Positions 46,601-56,900 are shown, counted from the stretch's first letter. The stretch: DNA of 64,000 bases from Akkermansiaceae bacterium UBA956 (GCA_002293145.1 DBCO01000034.1:1-64000); one strand, 5' to 3'. A program made the numbers and translations. The notes: generated from the sequence alone by a model not told the origin.

Positions 46601-46834
46601 GATGATTTTTTCCACGACTTCGGGCGTGATTGGCTCGATGTAAGTGCGAAACGCGAACTCCGGATCTGTCATGATCGTGGCCGGATTCGAGTTGACCAAA
46701 ATCACATCATACCCTTCTTCCCGAAGAGCTTTGCAGGCTTGCACGCCGGAATAATCAAATTCGCAACCTTGTCCAATGACGATTGGACCGGAGCCAATCA
46801 CCAGAATTTTTTTGATCGAAGTATTTTTAGGCAT
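43634..46834 (-). CDS. carB: Carbamoyl-phosphate synthase large subunit
   Basis: 1066 residues, standard length. N-terminal carboxyphosphate half: VIGSGPIVIGQGCEFDYSG, MTDPEFAFRTYIEP and the ATP-grasp ADNCVVICSIENLDPMGVHT. Central oligomerisation domain (about 400-545). C-terminal carbamate half: ILGGGPNRIGQGIEFDYCC, ATP-grasp with VDVDCIADG and VEVNPRASRTVPFVSKA. Last, a MGS-like allosteric domain (about 930-1066, FTIFSTGGTHQ). With CarA it makes carbamoyl phosphate for pyrimidines and arginine. carA is not adjacent. The gene is flanked on both sides by imperfect palindromic repeats. Confidence 0.98.
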   Translation of the reverse strand: MPKNTSIKKILVIGSGPIVIGQGCEFDYSGVQACKALREEGYDVILVNSNPATIMTDPEFAFRTYIEPITPEVVEKIIIREKPDALLPTLGGQTALNTSMSLFKSGALDKHNVRMIGANADAIDKGEDRQRFKDAMLKIGLDVPQSGTAHTMEEARSVAEMIGRYPLIIRPAFTLGGQGGGIAYNREEFEEIITRGLDLSPVSEVLVEESLLGWKEFEMEVMRDHADNCVVICSIENLDPMGVHTGDSITVAPIQTLSDREYQIMRDASFAVIREIGVETGGSNIQFATDPQTGRMIVIEMNPRVSRSSALASKATGFPIAKIAAKLAVGYSLDEIRNDITRETPASFEPTIDYVVTKIPRFTFEKFPTANAVLTTSMKSVGEAMSIGRTFKESMQKCLRSLETGRWGFGFDNKDPQAPSREEIERKLRVPNAERIFWLQTAFVAGYTVEEIFAITAIDPWFLRHLEEIAIEGMNLAETPLKKAKKLGFSDRQIAKARGMKEDQVRAERKAAGIIPTYRLVDTCAAEFEAYTPYFYSSYGDENEARESDKKKIIILGGGPNRIGQGIEFDYCCVHASFALKELGYETIMVNSNPETVSTDYDTSDKLFFEPLTLEDVLNICDQEKPDGVIVQFGGQTPLNLAADLKRHGVPIIGTSPESIELAEDRKHFSALLDKIGLKQAEAGTAVSAEEAIVIANRIGYPVLVRPSFVLGGRAMMIVYNDAELDRYMREAVTASPERPVLVDRFLDNATEVDVDCIADGATAVVGAIMEHIEQAGIHSGDSACMIPAFSLSAEIQEKIESAAINLAKELNVKGLMNIQFAVKDNELYVIEVNPRASRTVPFVSKAIGVPLAKLAAKIMVGKTLQELGFTKRIIPAHFNVKEAVFPWNRFPGIDIVLGPEMKSTGEVMGIDADAGMAYAKAQMSAFNPLPTKGNVFISVSDRDKPRTVAIARDLAEMGFTIFSTGGTHQLFTQEGIPSVRVYKILEGARPHCVDLMKNHEIHFVINTPSSHESRADEVQIRAGAIANKISYATNLAAAEASVRGIRSLQKNELTVRSIQEFHNLV

Positions 46835-47024
46835 AATCGGGCGTGTCGGGTGTAAACTCGCAGGGATTTGGCAGTTCCTCGCGCGTTTGTAAAGGATTGG
46901 ATGAAGAAAATGCGATTTTTCTGCTCCACGCCGAAAAATGCTTCTGGTTTGTTAGGGTAAATGGCGGTTTTTCAGCGCGCGGGCTTTTCTGCTACAGATT
47001 TTTGCCAAGATGGAAAAAGAATTG

Positions 47025-47124
47025 TTTCGCGCAAAGTCGCAGAGACGCGGAGGAAAAAGCGGGGTGGTTAATTTTCCGGTCAAAAAAAACTCTGCGTCTC
47101 TGCGTCTCTGCGTCTCTGCGCGAG
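47025..47124. repeat. Imperfect palindromic repeat, GCAGAGACGC family
   Basis: Left arm 47025-47054 and right arm about 47090-47124 are imperfect reverse complements. The right arm has tandem copies of the 10-base unit tctctgcgtc. This is the kind of sequence whose translation gives the AETQRRRDAE-type peptide seen in spurious ORFs. It lies about 190 bases upstream of the carB start. Confidence 0.7.
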
Positions 47125-47765
47125 ATTGATGGCGGATGAGTTTGCCTTTGATCTTTATCTGCAGCCACATCTGGCCCCAGAGATGATCAAGCCTCTTGAA
47201 AACGCTTCCATCTTTTTTCATGAGGTTGAGTGAGGCAACGACGCAACCCTTTTTGGACGCTTTAGTGTCATAGTTACTTAGCTACTTATCAAATGGTCCG
47301 AAAAAAGCTGGGGTGATCGCATAGCCTTTGAGGGTTGGATATCCGTTGTGATCAGGTCCTACCATCAAAACGTTATACCCCACAAAGGGTCTCTTTTGGA
47401 ATTTACGATTCACTTCGCCCTCGAACTAAAACCAAGCACAGACGCCACTTTCTTGTTGCAAGCAGTCTGACCTTCAAGGAAGAGGTTGTGTGCTAAATTC
47501 GGGGAATCCATATCATGCCGATGCAACTGCCGCACCCGCATTGGGCTTGGCGGGATATTTGGAGCTCGTATTACTGGGGTAGCAATATGCTGCCACAACC
47601 CTGGGCGGTGTGACACAATGCCGCTGGGATAGAAGACTTGAACAGTTGCTCATCAGGGCAGTGTGGTCCGGTGTGGATTCCTGACAGAGCCGAAAACTTT
47701 CTCGCACATGACTTGATAAGAAGGGCTTCTTGCTGACGTATTGAGTTGATTGCGTATTTTCTCCC
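47125..47765. other. Gene-poor stretch with a possible coding remnant
   Basis: No intact gene is supported between the palindrome and the DUF58 gene. On the minus strand around 47400-47280 one frame reads FEGEVNRKFQKRPFVGYNV, then VLMVGPDHNGYPTLKGYAI and FFGPFDK, and is closed by stops on both sides. Past the second stop the same frame continues with MKKDGSVFKRLDHLWGQMW (from 47221). The composition looks protein-like, so it may be a decayed gene, but no family is recognised. The operon promoter for the DUF58 gene must lie near 47700-47765. Confidence 0.4.
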
Positions 47766-48704
47766 ATGGATTCACCTCAACATGCCCTGAAATTGCCGGA
47801 TTGCATGAAGCTTTTGCCGGAGGAGACGATGGGGGTGATGCGGCGCCTGGAATGGTATGCGCGGAAGCGGATGCAGGGCACATTGAGCGGTCGGCATAGC
47901 TCTCCGGACAAGGGGTTTTCGGCAGAATTTGCGGAGCACCGCGAGTATGCGCCGGGTGATGATCCAAAGAATCTCGACTGGAAGGTGATGGCGAAAAGTG
48001 ATCGTCATGTGATCAAGCAATACATCGAGGAGACCAACTTGCGGACGATGATGGTGGTGGATGTCTCGGGCTCGATGGAATACACGGGCGATGAGGCGGC
48101 GCAGGTCGATGCTGTGCCGCTCTCGAAGTTGGCATACGCGAAACATTTGGCAGCCGCGCTGTCGTATTTGTTTATCAAGCAAGGAGATGCGGTGGGCTTG
48201 ACGACTTTTGATCAAGAGGTGCGGAGTTTTGTGCGTGCGGGCAGCAGGCCGAGTCAGGTGCGGCGGATTTTGCAAGAGCTCCACGAGACGAAGGCGGGTA
48301 AGGATACGGATTGCGGTGCCGTGTTGCATCGCGTAGCAGAGCGAATCCCGAAACGGGGCGTGGTGGTGGTGATCAGTGATTTGTTTGATGACCCCGATAA
48401 GATCATCGAGGCGCTTCATCACTTTGATTATCGTCAGCATGAATTGGTGTTGTTTCATCTACTCGCCGAGGAAGAGTTGACATTTCCGTTCAAAAAATTT
48501 CAGCGTTTTCGCGATCTTGAAGGGGTGGCTGAAATGCTACGCATCGATCCGCAGGCGGTGCGTGCCGCGTATTTGGAAAAGGTCCGCAACTTTGTGAAAC
48601 GGATCGATGGGGCTTGTGGAAAAATGCGGGCGGACTATGTGCCGGTGAATACGAAAACGCCATTGCGCGATACGCTATTGCGCTATTTGGGAGGGAGGAA
48701 GTAG
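47766..48704 (+). CDS. DUF58 protein with VWA-like fold
   Basis: 312 residues, soluble. The DUF58 signature EFAEHREYAPGDDPKNLDW is at about 54-72 and the metal-site motif D99-V-S-G-S-M lies in a VWA-like domain. DUF58 proteins typically sit with a MoxR AAA+ ATPase and membrane VWA/BatA proteins in chaperone-like systems; here the following four genes provide the BatA/VWA parts. No moxR lies directly upstream in this window, which is unusual. The stop is immediately followed by the next ATG with no gap. Confidence 0.92.
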   Translation: MDSPQHALKLPDCMKLLPEETMGVMRRLEWYARKRMQGTLSGRHSSPDKGFSAEFAEHREYAPGDDPKNLDWKVMAKSDRHVIKQYIEETNLRTMMVVDVSGSMEYTGDEAAQVDAVPLSKLAYAKHLAAALSYLFIKQGDAVGLTTFDQEVRSFVRAGSRPSQVRRILQELHETKAGKDTDCGAVLHRVAERIPKRGVVVVISDLFDDPDKIIEALHHFDYRQHELVLFHLLAEEELTFPFKKFQRFRDLEGVAEMLRIDPQAVRAAYLEKVRNFVKRIDGACGKMRADYVPVNTKTPLRDTLLRYLGGRK

Positions 48705-51530
48705 ATGTTGTTTTTTCATCCATGGATGTTGTTGGGTTTGGTGGCGGTTACGATCCCGATCATCATTCACTTGATGCGTAGGCAGGCGGCGAAGCCGATG
48801 GACTGGGGTGCGATGCGCTTCTTGATGGACACGATTTCGGTGCGTAGGCGGCGCATGGAGTGGGAGGATTTGTTGTTGATGGCGGCACGGTGTTTGCTGC
48901 TCGCCTTGGTGGCCTTAGCAATTGCGCGACCCTTCTTGACGCCTGATTCGCAGGTGCCATGGATGTTTGTGTTGCCTGCGGCTTTGTTAGGTGTTGCCCT
49001 CGCCGGCGCCTCTTTTGTACTGAGTGGTAAGCGCGCTCGCTTGCTGACTCGCGGGCTCGCTGTGCTGTTGTGTCTCGTTGCGCTTTCGTTAGGCTATTGG
49101 GAGAAGATTTTCAATTTGCGTCGATTCGAGGCAAGTGGGCGTCGCGATGTGGCCTTGGTGATCGATGCCTCGGCGTCGATGGAGTTGATGCGCGGTGGCA
49201 AGACGGTATTTCAGTTGGCAGTGGAGGAAGCGAAAGCGGTAGTGAGTGAAGCGCCGCGTGGCACGGCATTTTTGGTGGTGCTGGGTGGTCCATCACCGCA
49301 GGCAATGACAGCATCGCCGTTGACGCATCGCGCGGATGTGCTCGGAGTGCTGGATGGACTCACGCCGATGGGTGGCTCGTTTCGCGCTCATGAAGCGCTG
49401 GGTGTGGCAACTTTGGCGCTCGCGCAGGGTAAGAATACGACCAAGGAGATGATTGTTTTCACCGACTCGCAGCGCAGTGGTTGGCGGCTGGATGAACCGG
49501 ATGCGTGGGATCGCTTGGACAAGGCCTGGGATGGTCTGCCGACGCAGCCGAAGCTGTTGGTACGGAATTTCGGCGAGCCGAATGCCTTGGTGAATGTTGC
49601 GTTGCGCTCGTTTGCGACATCGCGCACGGTAGTCGGAACGGATCGCGATGTGACCTTGCGCGCGGAGGTGATCAATACCGGAGTGAATGTGGTAACGCCA
49701 GGAGCGGTGACGTTTTTGGTGGATCAGAAAAAAGTCGGCACGGCAGCGGTGGGACTCCTGATGCCGGGGCAAAGCACCTGGGTTGAGCTACGGCATCGTT
49801 TTGCGAAAGTCGGTCTGCATGTGGTGAGTGCGAGCGTGGAGGCGACGGATGATCTCTCGGTGGACAATCGATGGGAGATGGTGATGAACGTGCAGGAGCA
49901 GCTGCCAGTGTTGTTGATAGATGGCAATCCCACGGGGTCGTTTTTTGAGCGGGCCTCGGGCTACACCGCGTTGGCATTGGCGCCCGGTACGGCGATTTTG
50001 CAGGGAAAAACGGCGGGCGAACGGTACCTGATGGATCCGCGGGTGGTGCCTGCGGCGCAAGTGAAATCGGAAGATCTGGAACAAGCACGGGTGATTGTGT
50101 TAGCCGATGTGCCGCGCTTGCCCGAGCGTTTGGCTGCATTAATTGCGGCGCGTGTGACGAGTGGCGCCGGCTTGATCGTCATCGCGGGGCCGCGGAGTGA
50201 ACCCGGATTTTACAATCCATGGAGTAGCTTGGATGGCCCGCTCCTGCCGATGGAATTGGGCGAGGAAAAAATCGATGTCAAAGGTGTATCGCCTGCGCCA
50301 GCCACCTTTGTGCATGAATCGATGGCCTTGTTTCAAAAGCGCAGTGATCTGGCCGATGCGGTGGTCAAGCGTTGGCGTGCTGTGGGTCAAACGCGCGAGC
50401 ACGGCGTGCTGGCTGCGGCTTATGGCAATGGTGATGCCTTTCTTGCCACTCAACTGTATGGCAGTGGTCGGGTGATGCTGAGCACCTGCGCCTTTGATGC
50501 GCGGGCTGGTAATTTTCCGGCGCGTCAATCGTTTTTGCCCTTCATTCACGAGTGGGTGAGTTGGGCCGCGGGTGGTGGCATGAATTGGAATGTGGCCGCG
50601 CTATGGAGCCCTAGTGTCGCACTGGATCAAGCCGGCGGTGGATTGACTGGCTACTATGAACGTAGTAATGAAAAAAATAGCAAGGTCTTGTTGCAGCGTA
50701 CCGATGCGACAGTAGACTTTGACTGGACTAATCAATCACCCGGAAAAAATGTGCCGCGTGATCAATACATCGTGACCTGGAAAGCGACCTTGGTGCCGCC
50801 GGTGACGGGAGACTATAAATTTGAAGCGGAGGTCAATGAATCGCTGCGCATGAATGTGGGCGATGGTCCGGTGTGGCAAGCGGATGCGGAAGATCATGAG
50901 CTTGGACTCGTGGCATTGGAGGCAGGAAAAAGTGTGCCCGTGGATTTGCGCTATGAGCAGGAATGGGGCGCGGCTTATGTTCGATTGTATTGGAAAGCAC
51001 CGGGCGGCAAGCGTGAGTTGATTCCGCGCATGGCGTGGATTCCCGAGGTGAAAGAGCGCGAACCAATGCGCGTTGTTGATCCGCGTGGACTGCCGCGTGA
51101 GGCAACGATTTTGGCGGGTCGACGTGGCCGTGAACTAAAAATCGATGGCTCGGCGATGCCTGGCATTTATCAAGTGTATGCCGATGAATTGTTAGAAGAA
51201 TTGAGCGGAGTGAAAAAAGGCGAAGTATTGCCTGTGGCTGTGCTGCGTGATCCCGAGGAGAGTGTTTTCACGTCGATGAATGAAGACGACAAGGCCTTGA
51301 TGGCCAGTCACGTCGATCTGCTGTGGCCGCAATCGAAGGCCGATGTACTAGCGGTGTTGCAAGGCAAAGGTTTTGGTCGTGAGATTGCGCGATGGCTGGC
51401 ATTGGCGGCGGCGGCGTTTTTTGTGTTGGAATGTGTGCTTGCGCGTTGGGTGTCGAAGTCGCGGCGAGCGGGTGAAGAGGTGCGGGTGGAATTTGGCGAT
51501 GATACGATATGGAGAGGAGGTCTGCGATGA
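48705..51530 (+). CDS. BatA-type membrane VWA protein with PA14 domain
   Basis: 941 residues. N-terminal BatA segment with two to three membrane helices (FHPWMLLGLVAVTIPIIIH, RCLLLALVALAIARPFL and two more near 85-125) and the RRQAAKPMDWGAMRF loop. A VWA domain follows (about 145-275, VALVIDASASMELM), then a large extracytoplasmic region. A PA14-like domain (about 635-780, GLTGYYERSN then TGDYKFEAEVNESLRMNVG) suggests carbohydrate binding outside the membrane. A final membrane helix (about 895-915) lies near the C-terminus. Second gene of the operon; its end overlaps the third by four bases. Confidence 0.88.
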   Translation: MLFFHPWMLLGLVAVTIPIIIHLMRRQAAKPMDWGAMRFLMDTISVRRRRMEWEDLLLMAARCLLLALVALAIARPFLTPDSQVPWMFVLPAALLGVALAGASFVLSGKRARLLTRGLAVLLCLVALSLGYWEKIFNLRRFEASGRRDVALVIDASASMELMRGGKTVFQLAVEEAKAVVSEAPRGTAFLVVLGGPSPQAMTASPLTHRADVLGVLDGLTPMGGSFRAHEALGVATLALAQGKNTTKEMIVFTDSQRSGWRLDEPDAWDRLDKAWDGLPTQPKLLVRNFGEPNALVNVALRSFATSRTVVGTDRDVTLRAEVINTGVNVVTPGAVTFLVDQKKVGTAAVGLLMPGQSTWVELRHRFAKVGLHVVSASVEATDDLSVDNRWEMVMNVQEQLPVLLIDGNPTGSFFERASGYTALALAPGTAILQGKTAGERYLMDPRVVPAAQVKSEDLEQARVIVLADVPRLPERLAALIAARVTSGAGLIVIAGPRSEPGFYNPWSSLDGPLLPMELGEEKIDVKGVSPAPATFVHESMALFQKRSDLADAVVKRWRAVGQTREHGVLAAAYGNGDAFLATQLYGSGRVMLSTCAFDARAGNFPARQSFLPFIHEWVSWAAGGGMNWNVAALWSPSVALDQAGGGLTGYYERSNEKNSKVLLQRTDATVDFDWTNQSPGKNVPRDQYIVTWKATLVPPVTGDYKFEAEVNESLRMNVGDGPVWQADAEDHELGLVALEAGKSVPVDLRYEQEWGAAYVRLYWKAPGGKRELIPRMAWIPEVKEREPMRVVDPRGLPREATILAGRRGRELKIDGSAMPGIYQVYADELLEELSGVKKGEVLPVAVLRDPEESVFTSMNEDDKALMASHVDLLWPQSKADVLAVLQGKGFGREIARWLALAAAAFFVLECVLARWVSKSRRAGEEVRVEFGDDTIWRGGLR

Positions 51531-53938
51531 AGGCATTGGTGCGAAGTGTGTTGGTGTTCTTGGCTCTATGGGGTTTGTTGTTTTTGCTGGCAAAAGTGCT
51601 GCGTATTTCTCCGTCGTGGCCCTTGTGGTGTCCCGCGTTAGTAACGGCGGTGGTCGTTGAGGCGATCGTTTGGTTGTATCGTTATGAACGTGGTGCGGTG
51701 ACGGTGAAACGTGGAAGGTTCTTGTTAGGCTTGCGCTTGCTAGCATTGGCCATTTTGCTGTGGATTTTGTTAGAGCCAACATGGATTCAAAAAATCACCC
51801 ATCACCCGGATCGTCAGGTGATCGTGGTGATTGATCAGTCCGCCTCGATGCAGCTGCAAGATGACGGGACTGAGCAGACGCGTGAGGCTCTTGCCGAAAA
51901 ATCGCTGGCCGATGCCAAGGTGATCGAGACTTTATCCGAGACCATGAAAGTGCGGACGATACGTGCAGCGCGCAGTGTGCGTAATGGCTCGGGTGCTTCG
52001 GCCGATGGTTGGGCAGATGCAACTGATCTTGCTGCGGCACTTTCGCATGTGTTAGAAGAAGTGCCGCCAGATGAGTTGGCTGGTGTGGTATTGGTGAGTG
52101 ATGGTCGTCACAATCGCCCTGAGCGGGTCGAAGATGTGGCGCGGAGATTTGGGATTCTGGATGCACCAGTGGGAGTGTTAGCGGTGGGTAGTGAGAAGCC
52201 GCCGATGGATGCTGCGGTGATTTCGGTAGAGGCACCGGAAGCGATGCATTTGGGGGATCGCATGCGGATTGCGGCAAAGGTGAAGTTTGATGGCTACAAA
52301 GGGAAAAAAGCGAAGGTTGAATTGCTGCGTGGAGAGAAGATCTTGGAACAGCGGGAGCTAACGATTCCACAGGAGCATCATCGCGAAGACATGCGCTTTG
52401 TGCATTTGCCCGAAGAGGACGGAGTGGGCGATTACCAGATCCGCATTGCTGCGCTGGAAGGTGAGAAATTTTCCGATAACAATGCATGGCAGTTTGAGAC
52501 ATCGATCACCGATGCCCGCACCAATGTGTTAGTGGTCGATAGCTATCCGCGTTGGGAATTTCGCTATTTGCGCAACTTGTTTTATGGTCGTGATAAATCG
52601 GTGCATTTGCAATACGTGTTGCTGCATCCTGATGAAATAACAGGCCAGAGCATACCCTCAGTGGCGGCTTCGGCAGGCCGTGCCTTTGGTGAGGCACAAG
52701 CGACTCGATTGCCGGAAACTGAGGCGGAGTGGCAGAAGTTTGATGTGATCATTTTAGGCGATGTGGAAGCGGAAGCGATTGATGCCGCGACGTGGCAGAT
52801 CATATCGCGCTGTGTGAATGAGCGCGCTGCGTTGCTGGTGATGATTGCGGGTCCACGCTCGATGCCGCACGCCTTGGTGGCTGAGGAAGCCCGTGCCCTA
52901 GTGCCTGCGGAAGTCGAGTGGGCCAATCGCGAATATTTTCAAACGGATGCGCGAGAATTTCGTTGGATGTTGACTCCAGAAGGTGCCTCTCATGCTGTCA
53001 CGCAGCAAGCGACCGGAGAGCGCAGTAATGAACAGGTGTGGGCAGGTTTTCCGACATTGGCGTGGCGTCATCCAATCAAGTCGGTAAAAGAAGGTGCTGA
53101 TGTTTTGTTAGCCGAGGCACCCAAGGAACAAGCTCGTGCTGCGGTAAGCGGCGCTGATCTAACAGATGCACTGGCTGATCTCGCGCTGCGCAAACAACGC
53201 CAAGCGGAGTCGGCATTGTTGGTGACACGCCAAACGGGCAAGGGCAAAGTGGCATTGCTGTTGACCGATCGCACATGGCGTTTACGCGAGGGATCTGGTG
53301 ATGTATTTCATCATCGTTTTTGGGGCAATTTGGTGCGATGGGGCGCGGGACCGACGTTGCGGGCTGGTGCGCAGCAAGTGCGATTGGGCACGGATCAATT
53401 GACATACACGCCGGATGATTCGGTGAAAGTAACGGCTCGACTGCGCGACAGTAAGATGGGACCTGTGGAAAATGCAGAGATTCAAGCGGAGTTACTTAAA
53501 GATGGAGCGGTGGTGGATACCATCGCGTTGCAAGCGGTGGTGAATTCGAACGGTTTGTATGAATCTACATTTACGCCACGTGATCATGCTGGGCGATATG
53601 AGATCCGACTACGAGGTGCGGCTGTCGATGAGGCGCGCGCGGCGGATGGTTTGTCAGAGGTCGGCACCAGCATTCGTGTGGTGGGCTCGCGTGGACCGGT
53701 GGAAATGGCGGAGACAACCCTGCACTTGCCCTTGTTAGAAACCGTTGCGAGTTTGTCTGGTGGCAAGGTTTCTCGTTTGGATGAAGCAGCTGAGTTAGCG
53801 AAACTTTTCCTGCGCAATAAAGCGGAGAAGCAGGAGCTGCGCGAAATTTCTCTTTGGGATCACCTAGGCGTGCTAGTTTTGCTGGCACTGGTTTTGACAA
53901 TCGAATGGATGATGCGCCGCGCAGGTGGTCTTCCCTAA
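51527..53938 (+). CDS. Membrane VWA-domain protein
   Basis: 803 residues from the ATG at 51527, which overlaps the previous stop (ATGA) and follows a strong GGAGAGGAGG ribosome site; an ATG at 51509 adds only six residues. Three N-terminal membrane helices (up to about 75) precede a VWA domain with the metal motif VIDQSASMQLQ and VVLVSDGRHNRPE. A glutamine-amidotransferase-like region (about 330-440) and Ig-like domains come next, and one membrane helix lies at the C-terminus. It resembles the large VWA partners of DUF58/BatA systems in PVC bacteria. It probably interacts with the first two products in the inner membrane; that is inference from context. Confidence 0.87.
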   Translation: MKALVRSVLVFLALWGLLFLLAKVLRISPSWPLWCPALVTAVVVEAIVWLYRYERGAVTVKRGRFLLGLRLLALAILLWILLEPTWIQKITHHPDRQVIVVIDQSASMQLQDDGTEQTREALAEKSLADAKVIETLSETMKVRTIRAARSVRNGSGASADGWADATDLAAALSHVLEEVPPDELAGVVLVSDGRHNRPERVEDVARRFGILDAPVGVLAVGSEKPPMDAAVISVEAPEAMHLGDRMRIAAKVKFDGYKGKKAKVELLRGEKILEQRELTIPQEHHREDMRFVHLPEEDGVGDYQIRIAALEGEKFSDNNAWQFETSITDARTNVLVVDSYPRWEFRYLRNLFYGRDKSVHLQYVLLHPDEITGQSIPSVAASAGRAFGEAQATRLPETEAEWQKFDVIILGDVEAEAIDAATWQIISRCVNERAALLVMIAGPRSMPHALVAEEARALVPAEVEWANREYFQTDAREFRWMLTPEGASHAVTQQATGERSNEQVWAGFPTLAWRHPIKSVKEGADVLLAEAPKEQARAAVSGADLTDALADLALRKQRQAESALLVTRQTGKGKVALLLTDRTWRLREGSGDVFHHRFWGNLVRWGAGPTLRAGAQQVRLGTDQLTYTPDDSVKVTARLRDSKMGPVENAEIQAELLKDGAVVDTIALQAVVNSNGLYESTFTPRDHAGRYEIRLRGAAVDEARAADGLSEVGTSIRVVGSRGPVEMAETTLHLPLLETVASLSGGKVSRLDEAAELAKLFLRNKAEKQELREISLWDHLGVLVLLALVLTIEWMMRRAGGLP

Positions 53939-53950
53939 CAATCGCATACG

Positions 53951-56900
53951 ATGATGCACGATCATAATTCACTCACTTTAGTTCACGAAACTCTTGGCCG
54001 CCTCAAAAAACAAATCCGCCACACGCAGTTGACTCGAGCAGTTGCGATGGTATTGACCACTGCTTTACTCGGCTTACTAGTGATGATGGCGCTCGACTGG
54101 GTTTTTTCACCGCTACCGTTGTGGTTGCGTTGGGCGATGTTTGTCACATGGTTGCTTGCGGTTTGCGTATCAGCACGCCGCGGGTTTGCTCCGTTTATGC
54201 GAAAGATTGGAGCGGTGCAATTGGCGCGTTGGGTCGAGCATCGGCATCCAGAAATGCAGGAACGCATCAGCACAGCATTGGAGCTGGATGGACAGCAGGC
54301 TGGTGTGTCGGTAGGATTGTTAGATGAGTTACGTCAAGCTGCGAGCAATGATGCTGTGGCGGTCGACACCCGCGCCGAAGTGAGATCGGTCAGCACCACG
54401 CGCAAATGGGTGCGCCCTGCACTCGCCTTGGTTGGTGTATTGCTAGCCTTGATCACCATTTGGCCTAAGCAGTCCTCTCGCCTTCTTGTGCGCGCCGTCG
54501 CACCCTTTTCTTCGTTAGGAAATGCCGGTGCAGCTTCGTTTACGATCCAACCTGGCTCGATCGAACTTCTCGAAGGCGATCGTTTTTCACTCACCATTGG
54601 CTACAGCGGCGAGGAATCATACGTGGCATTGATCACGGAGTGGGAAAATGGTCAACGCTCCCAAGAAAACCTCACACGCCAAGGCCATGAGTTTCTTTAT
54701 GAGCTCAATCCCGTCAGCAAAAGTTTTCGTTACAAGCTACGAGCTGGTCGTGCCGAAAGTGACGCCTACAGCGTGACTGTTTGGCCGGTTCCTGCACTAG
54801 TGGATGCACGACTTGAGATCACTCCGCCCGAGTATTTGGGATTGATTGCCCACAATGAACCTCTCGCCGAGCAACACAGCGCTGTTAGCGGATCTCGCTT
54901 CCGATTGCTCAGCCAAACGAATACTGCCATCGAGGCTGTGCAGATCATTTCTCAAGATAAAGTCTTAGCCGATGTGACCATTACCACAGCTTCTGGTATC
55001 AACCAGTTGGATTGCCAATGGAGCATCGAGGATGCGGGCTTTCACGAAGTCATCATTCGCGGAAAACACCGCTTAGGTCGTGAATTTGATTTGCATCATT
55101 TTGTCATAGAGATACGCGAGGATCTCCCCCCACAGGTGGTTTTACTCAACCCCTTGCAAAAGGAACTCAAGCTCCGTATGGATGAGATTCTTGAGCTCCG
55201 CTACGAAATCACCGAAGACTTTTCCCTAGTTCGCAATGCCATCGAGCTCAATGACGACAAAGGAAAAAATCTCACCTTGGGGCAAAATTTGCCACCACTT
55301 GTCGATGGTTCCAATCCCCCGCGCTACCGTGGCGGATCTGAACTTTCCGTTGGCGATTTAATGACCCGCATGGGCGGCGCTCGTGAGTTTCGCCTTCGCG
55401 TAAAAGCCCAGGATGGCAAACCGAGCGAGCGCTCGGGCCCCGGCACTGGGTATTCGGAATGGCTGACCATTCGCATCGACGAGCATGCCGAATCTTTGAT
55501 ACGTCAGGAGTTGCGACAACAGCATGAGGGCGCGATGCAAGAAATCGACAAAGCCATTCAAGAGGTGCGTCAAGCACGCGAACGCATGGATTGGCACAAG
55601 GAAGAAGTAAAGCAGGCGAAGCTATCTGAAAATGCCGAAAAAAATCTTACTGAGGCCGCAGAGCAGCTTGCCAATGCTCAGGAGAAAATCAACGAGCTTG
55701 CAAAAGATATGCAGGAAAGCGTTCACGCACCTCTCGCGAGCGAGCTAAAGCAGGCCGCAGAACAAATGCAGCAAAGTCGCGAAAACATGGAAAATGCACC
55801 ATTGCAAGATGATGCCGACCAGCGCATGCAAAAAATGCAACAAGCACGCGATGGAGCCGAAGACTCGATCAAAAAACTGGAGCTAGTGAAGCAGGAGATG
55901 CAAAAGGATAATGAGAAAATCCAAGACCTCGCGGAGCTTCAGGAGCTCGCTCAGCGTCAACAAGAAGTCGCACGCCAAGCGCAGCAGCTCGCCCAACAAT
56001 CTCCCGAGTCGTCGAGCAAGAAGCCGCTGGAAGCACAGCAACAGCAGCAACAGCAGCAAGAACAGCAACAGTGGCAGCAGCAACAAGATCGACTCAAAGA
56101 GCAAATTCGCCAGGAACTCGCTGAGCAACCGCAAGCCATGGCCGAGGCGCTGCAACAACAGGCCGAACAAGCACAACAGCTCGCTGAGCGCGCCATGCAA
56201 GAAGCACAATCCCAACAACAACTACAGCAACAAGCGCAAGAACTTGCTCAGCCCGAAAAGCAATTGTCCGAAGCATCCCAACAAGCCTTACAACAGGCGC
56301 TCGCTCGTGAGCAGGAGGCCATCGCTCAGGACACAGTAGCACAGTTGGATCAGGCGCGCGAGCAACGCAGCGAGCTTGCCGATCAGTTGCCCGAGGCCGC
56401 CAATGCAACCCAACAAGCGCAAGAAAAAGTCGCTGAGGTAGGCGATCAACTAGCAAACGAACAAGCTGCTGAGTCTGCTAACGCGGCACAGGAATCGCTC
56501 GAAAAATCTGCCGAGCAAGCACAGCAGATTGCCGCACAAGCAGCGCAAAATGCCGAGGAAAATGCCGCTGATCCGGCAAGCCAAACGGCTACCAATGAGA
56601 GTGATGAAGTCGCTGCCGAATCGCACGAAGTCTCCCCCGCACAAGCAGCAGATCAAGCGAAAGAACTTGCTCAGCAACAAGCGCAAGCGGAGCAACAGGC
56701 TACTGCCCTTGAGAAACTCAGCAAACGCCAAGAGCATGTTGCCGAGGCGCTCGCAGCACTCGCCGAAGGCAATCAAGCCGAGGCTCTAGAATCACTGCAA
56801 CAGGCACAGGCGGAGCGCGCTGCCGAACTCGCACAGGACATCGCAGCGCTTCCGCAAGCGCAATCATCGGGTGCCATGCAGCAGGCCGAGCAACAAGGCA

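Noticed and set aside
46843..47221. Short frames containing SRRDAEE or AETQRRRDAE
   Set aside because: These peptides come from translating the palindromic GCAGAGACGC repeat, a known source of false genes.
56035..56086. Possible CRISPR-like or satellite array
   Set aside because: Triplet CAG/CAA repeats encode glutamines in frame; there are no spacers. No CRISPR array was found anywhere in the window.
55883..56456. Leu-rich minus-strand frames resembling membrane proteins
   Set aside because: They are the reverse complement of CAG/CAA and GCA codons of the Gln/Ala-rich coiled coil, which automatically read as Leu, Cys and Ser runs.
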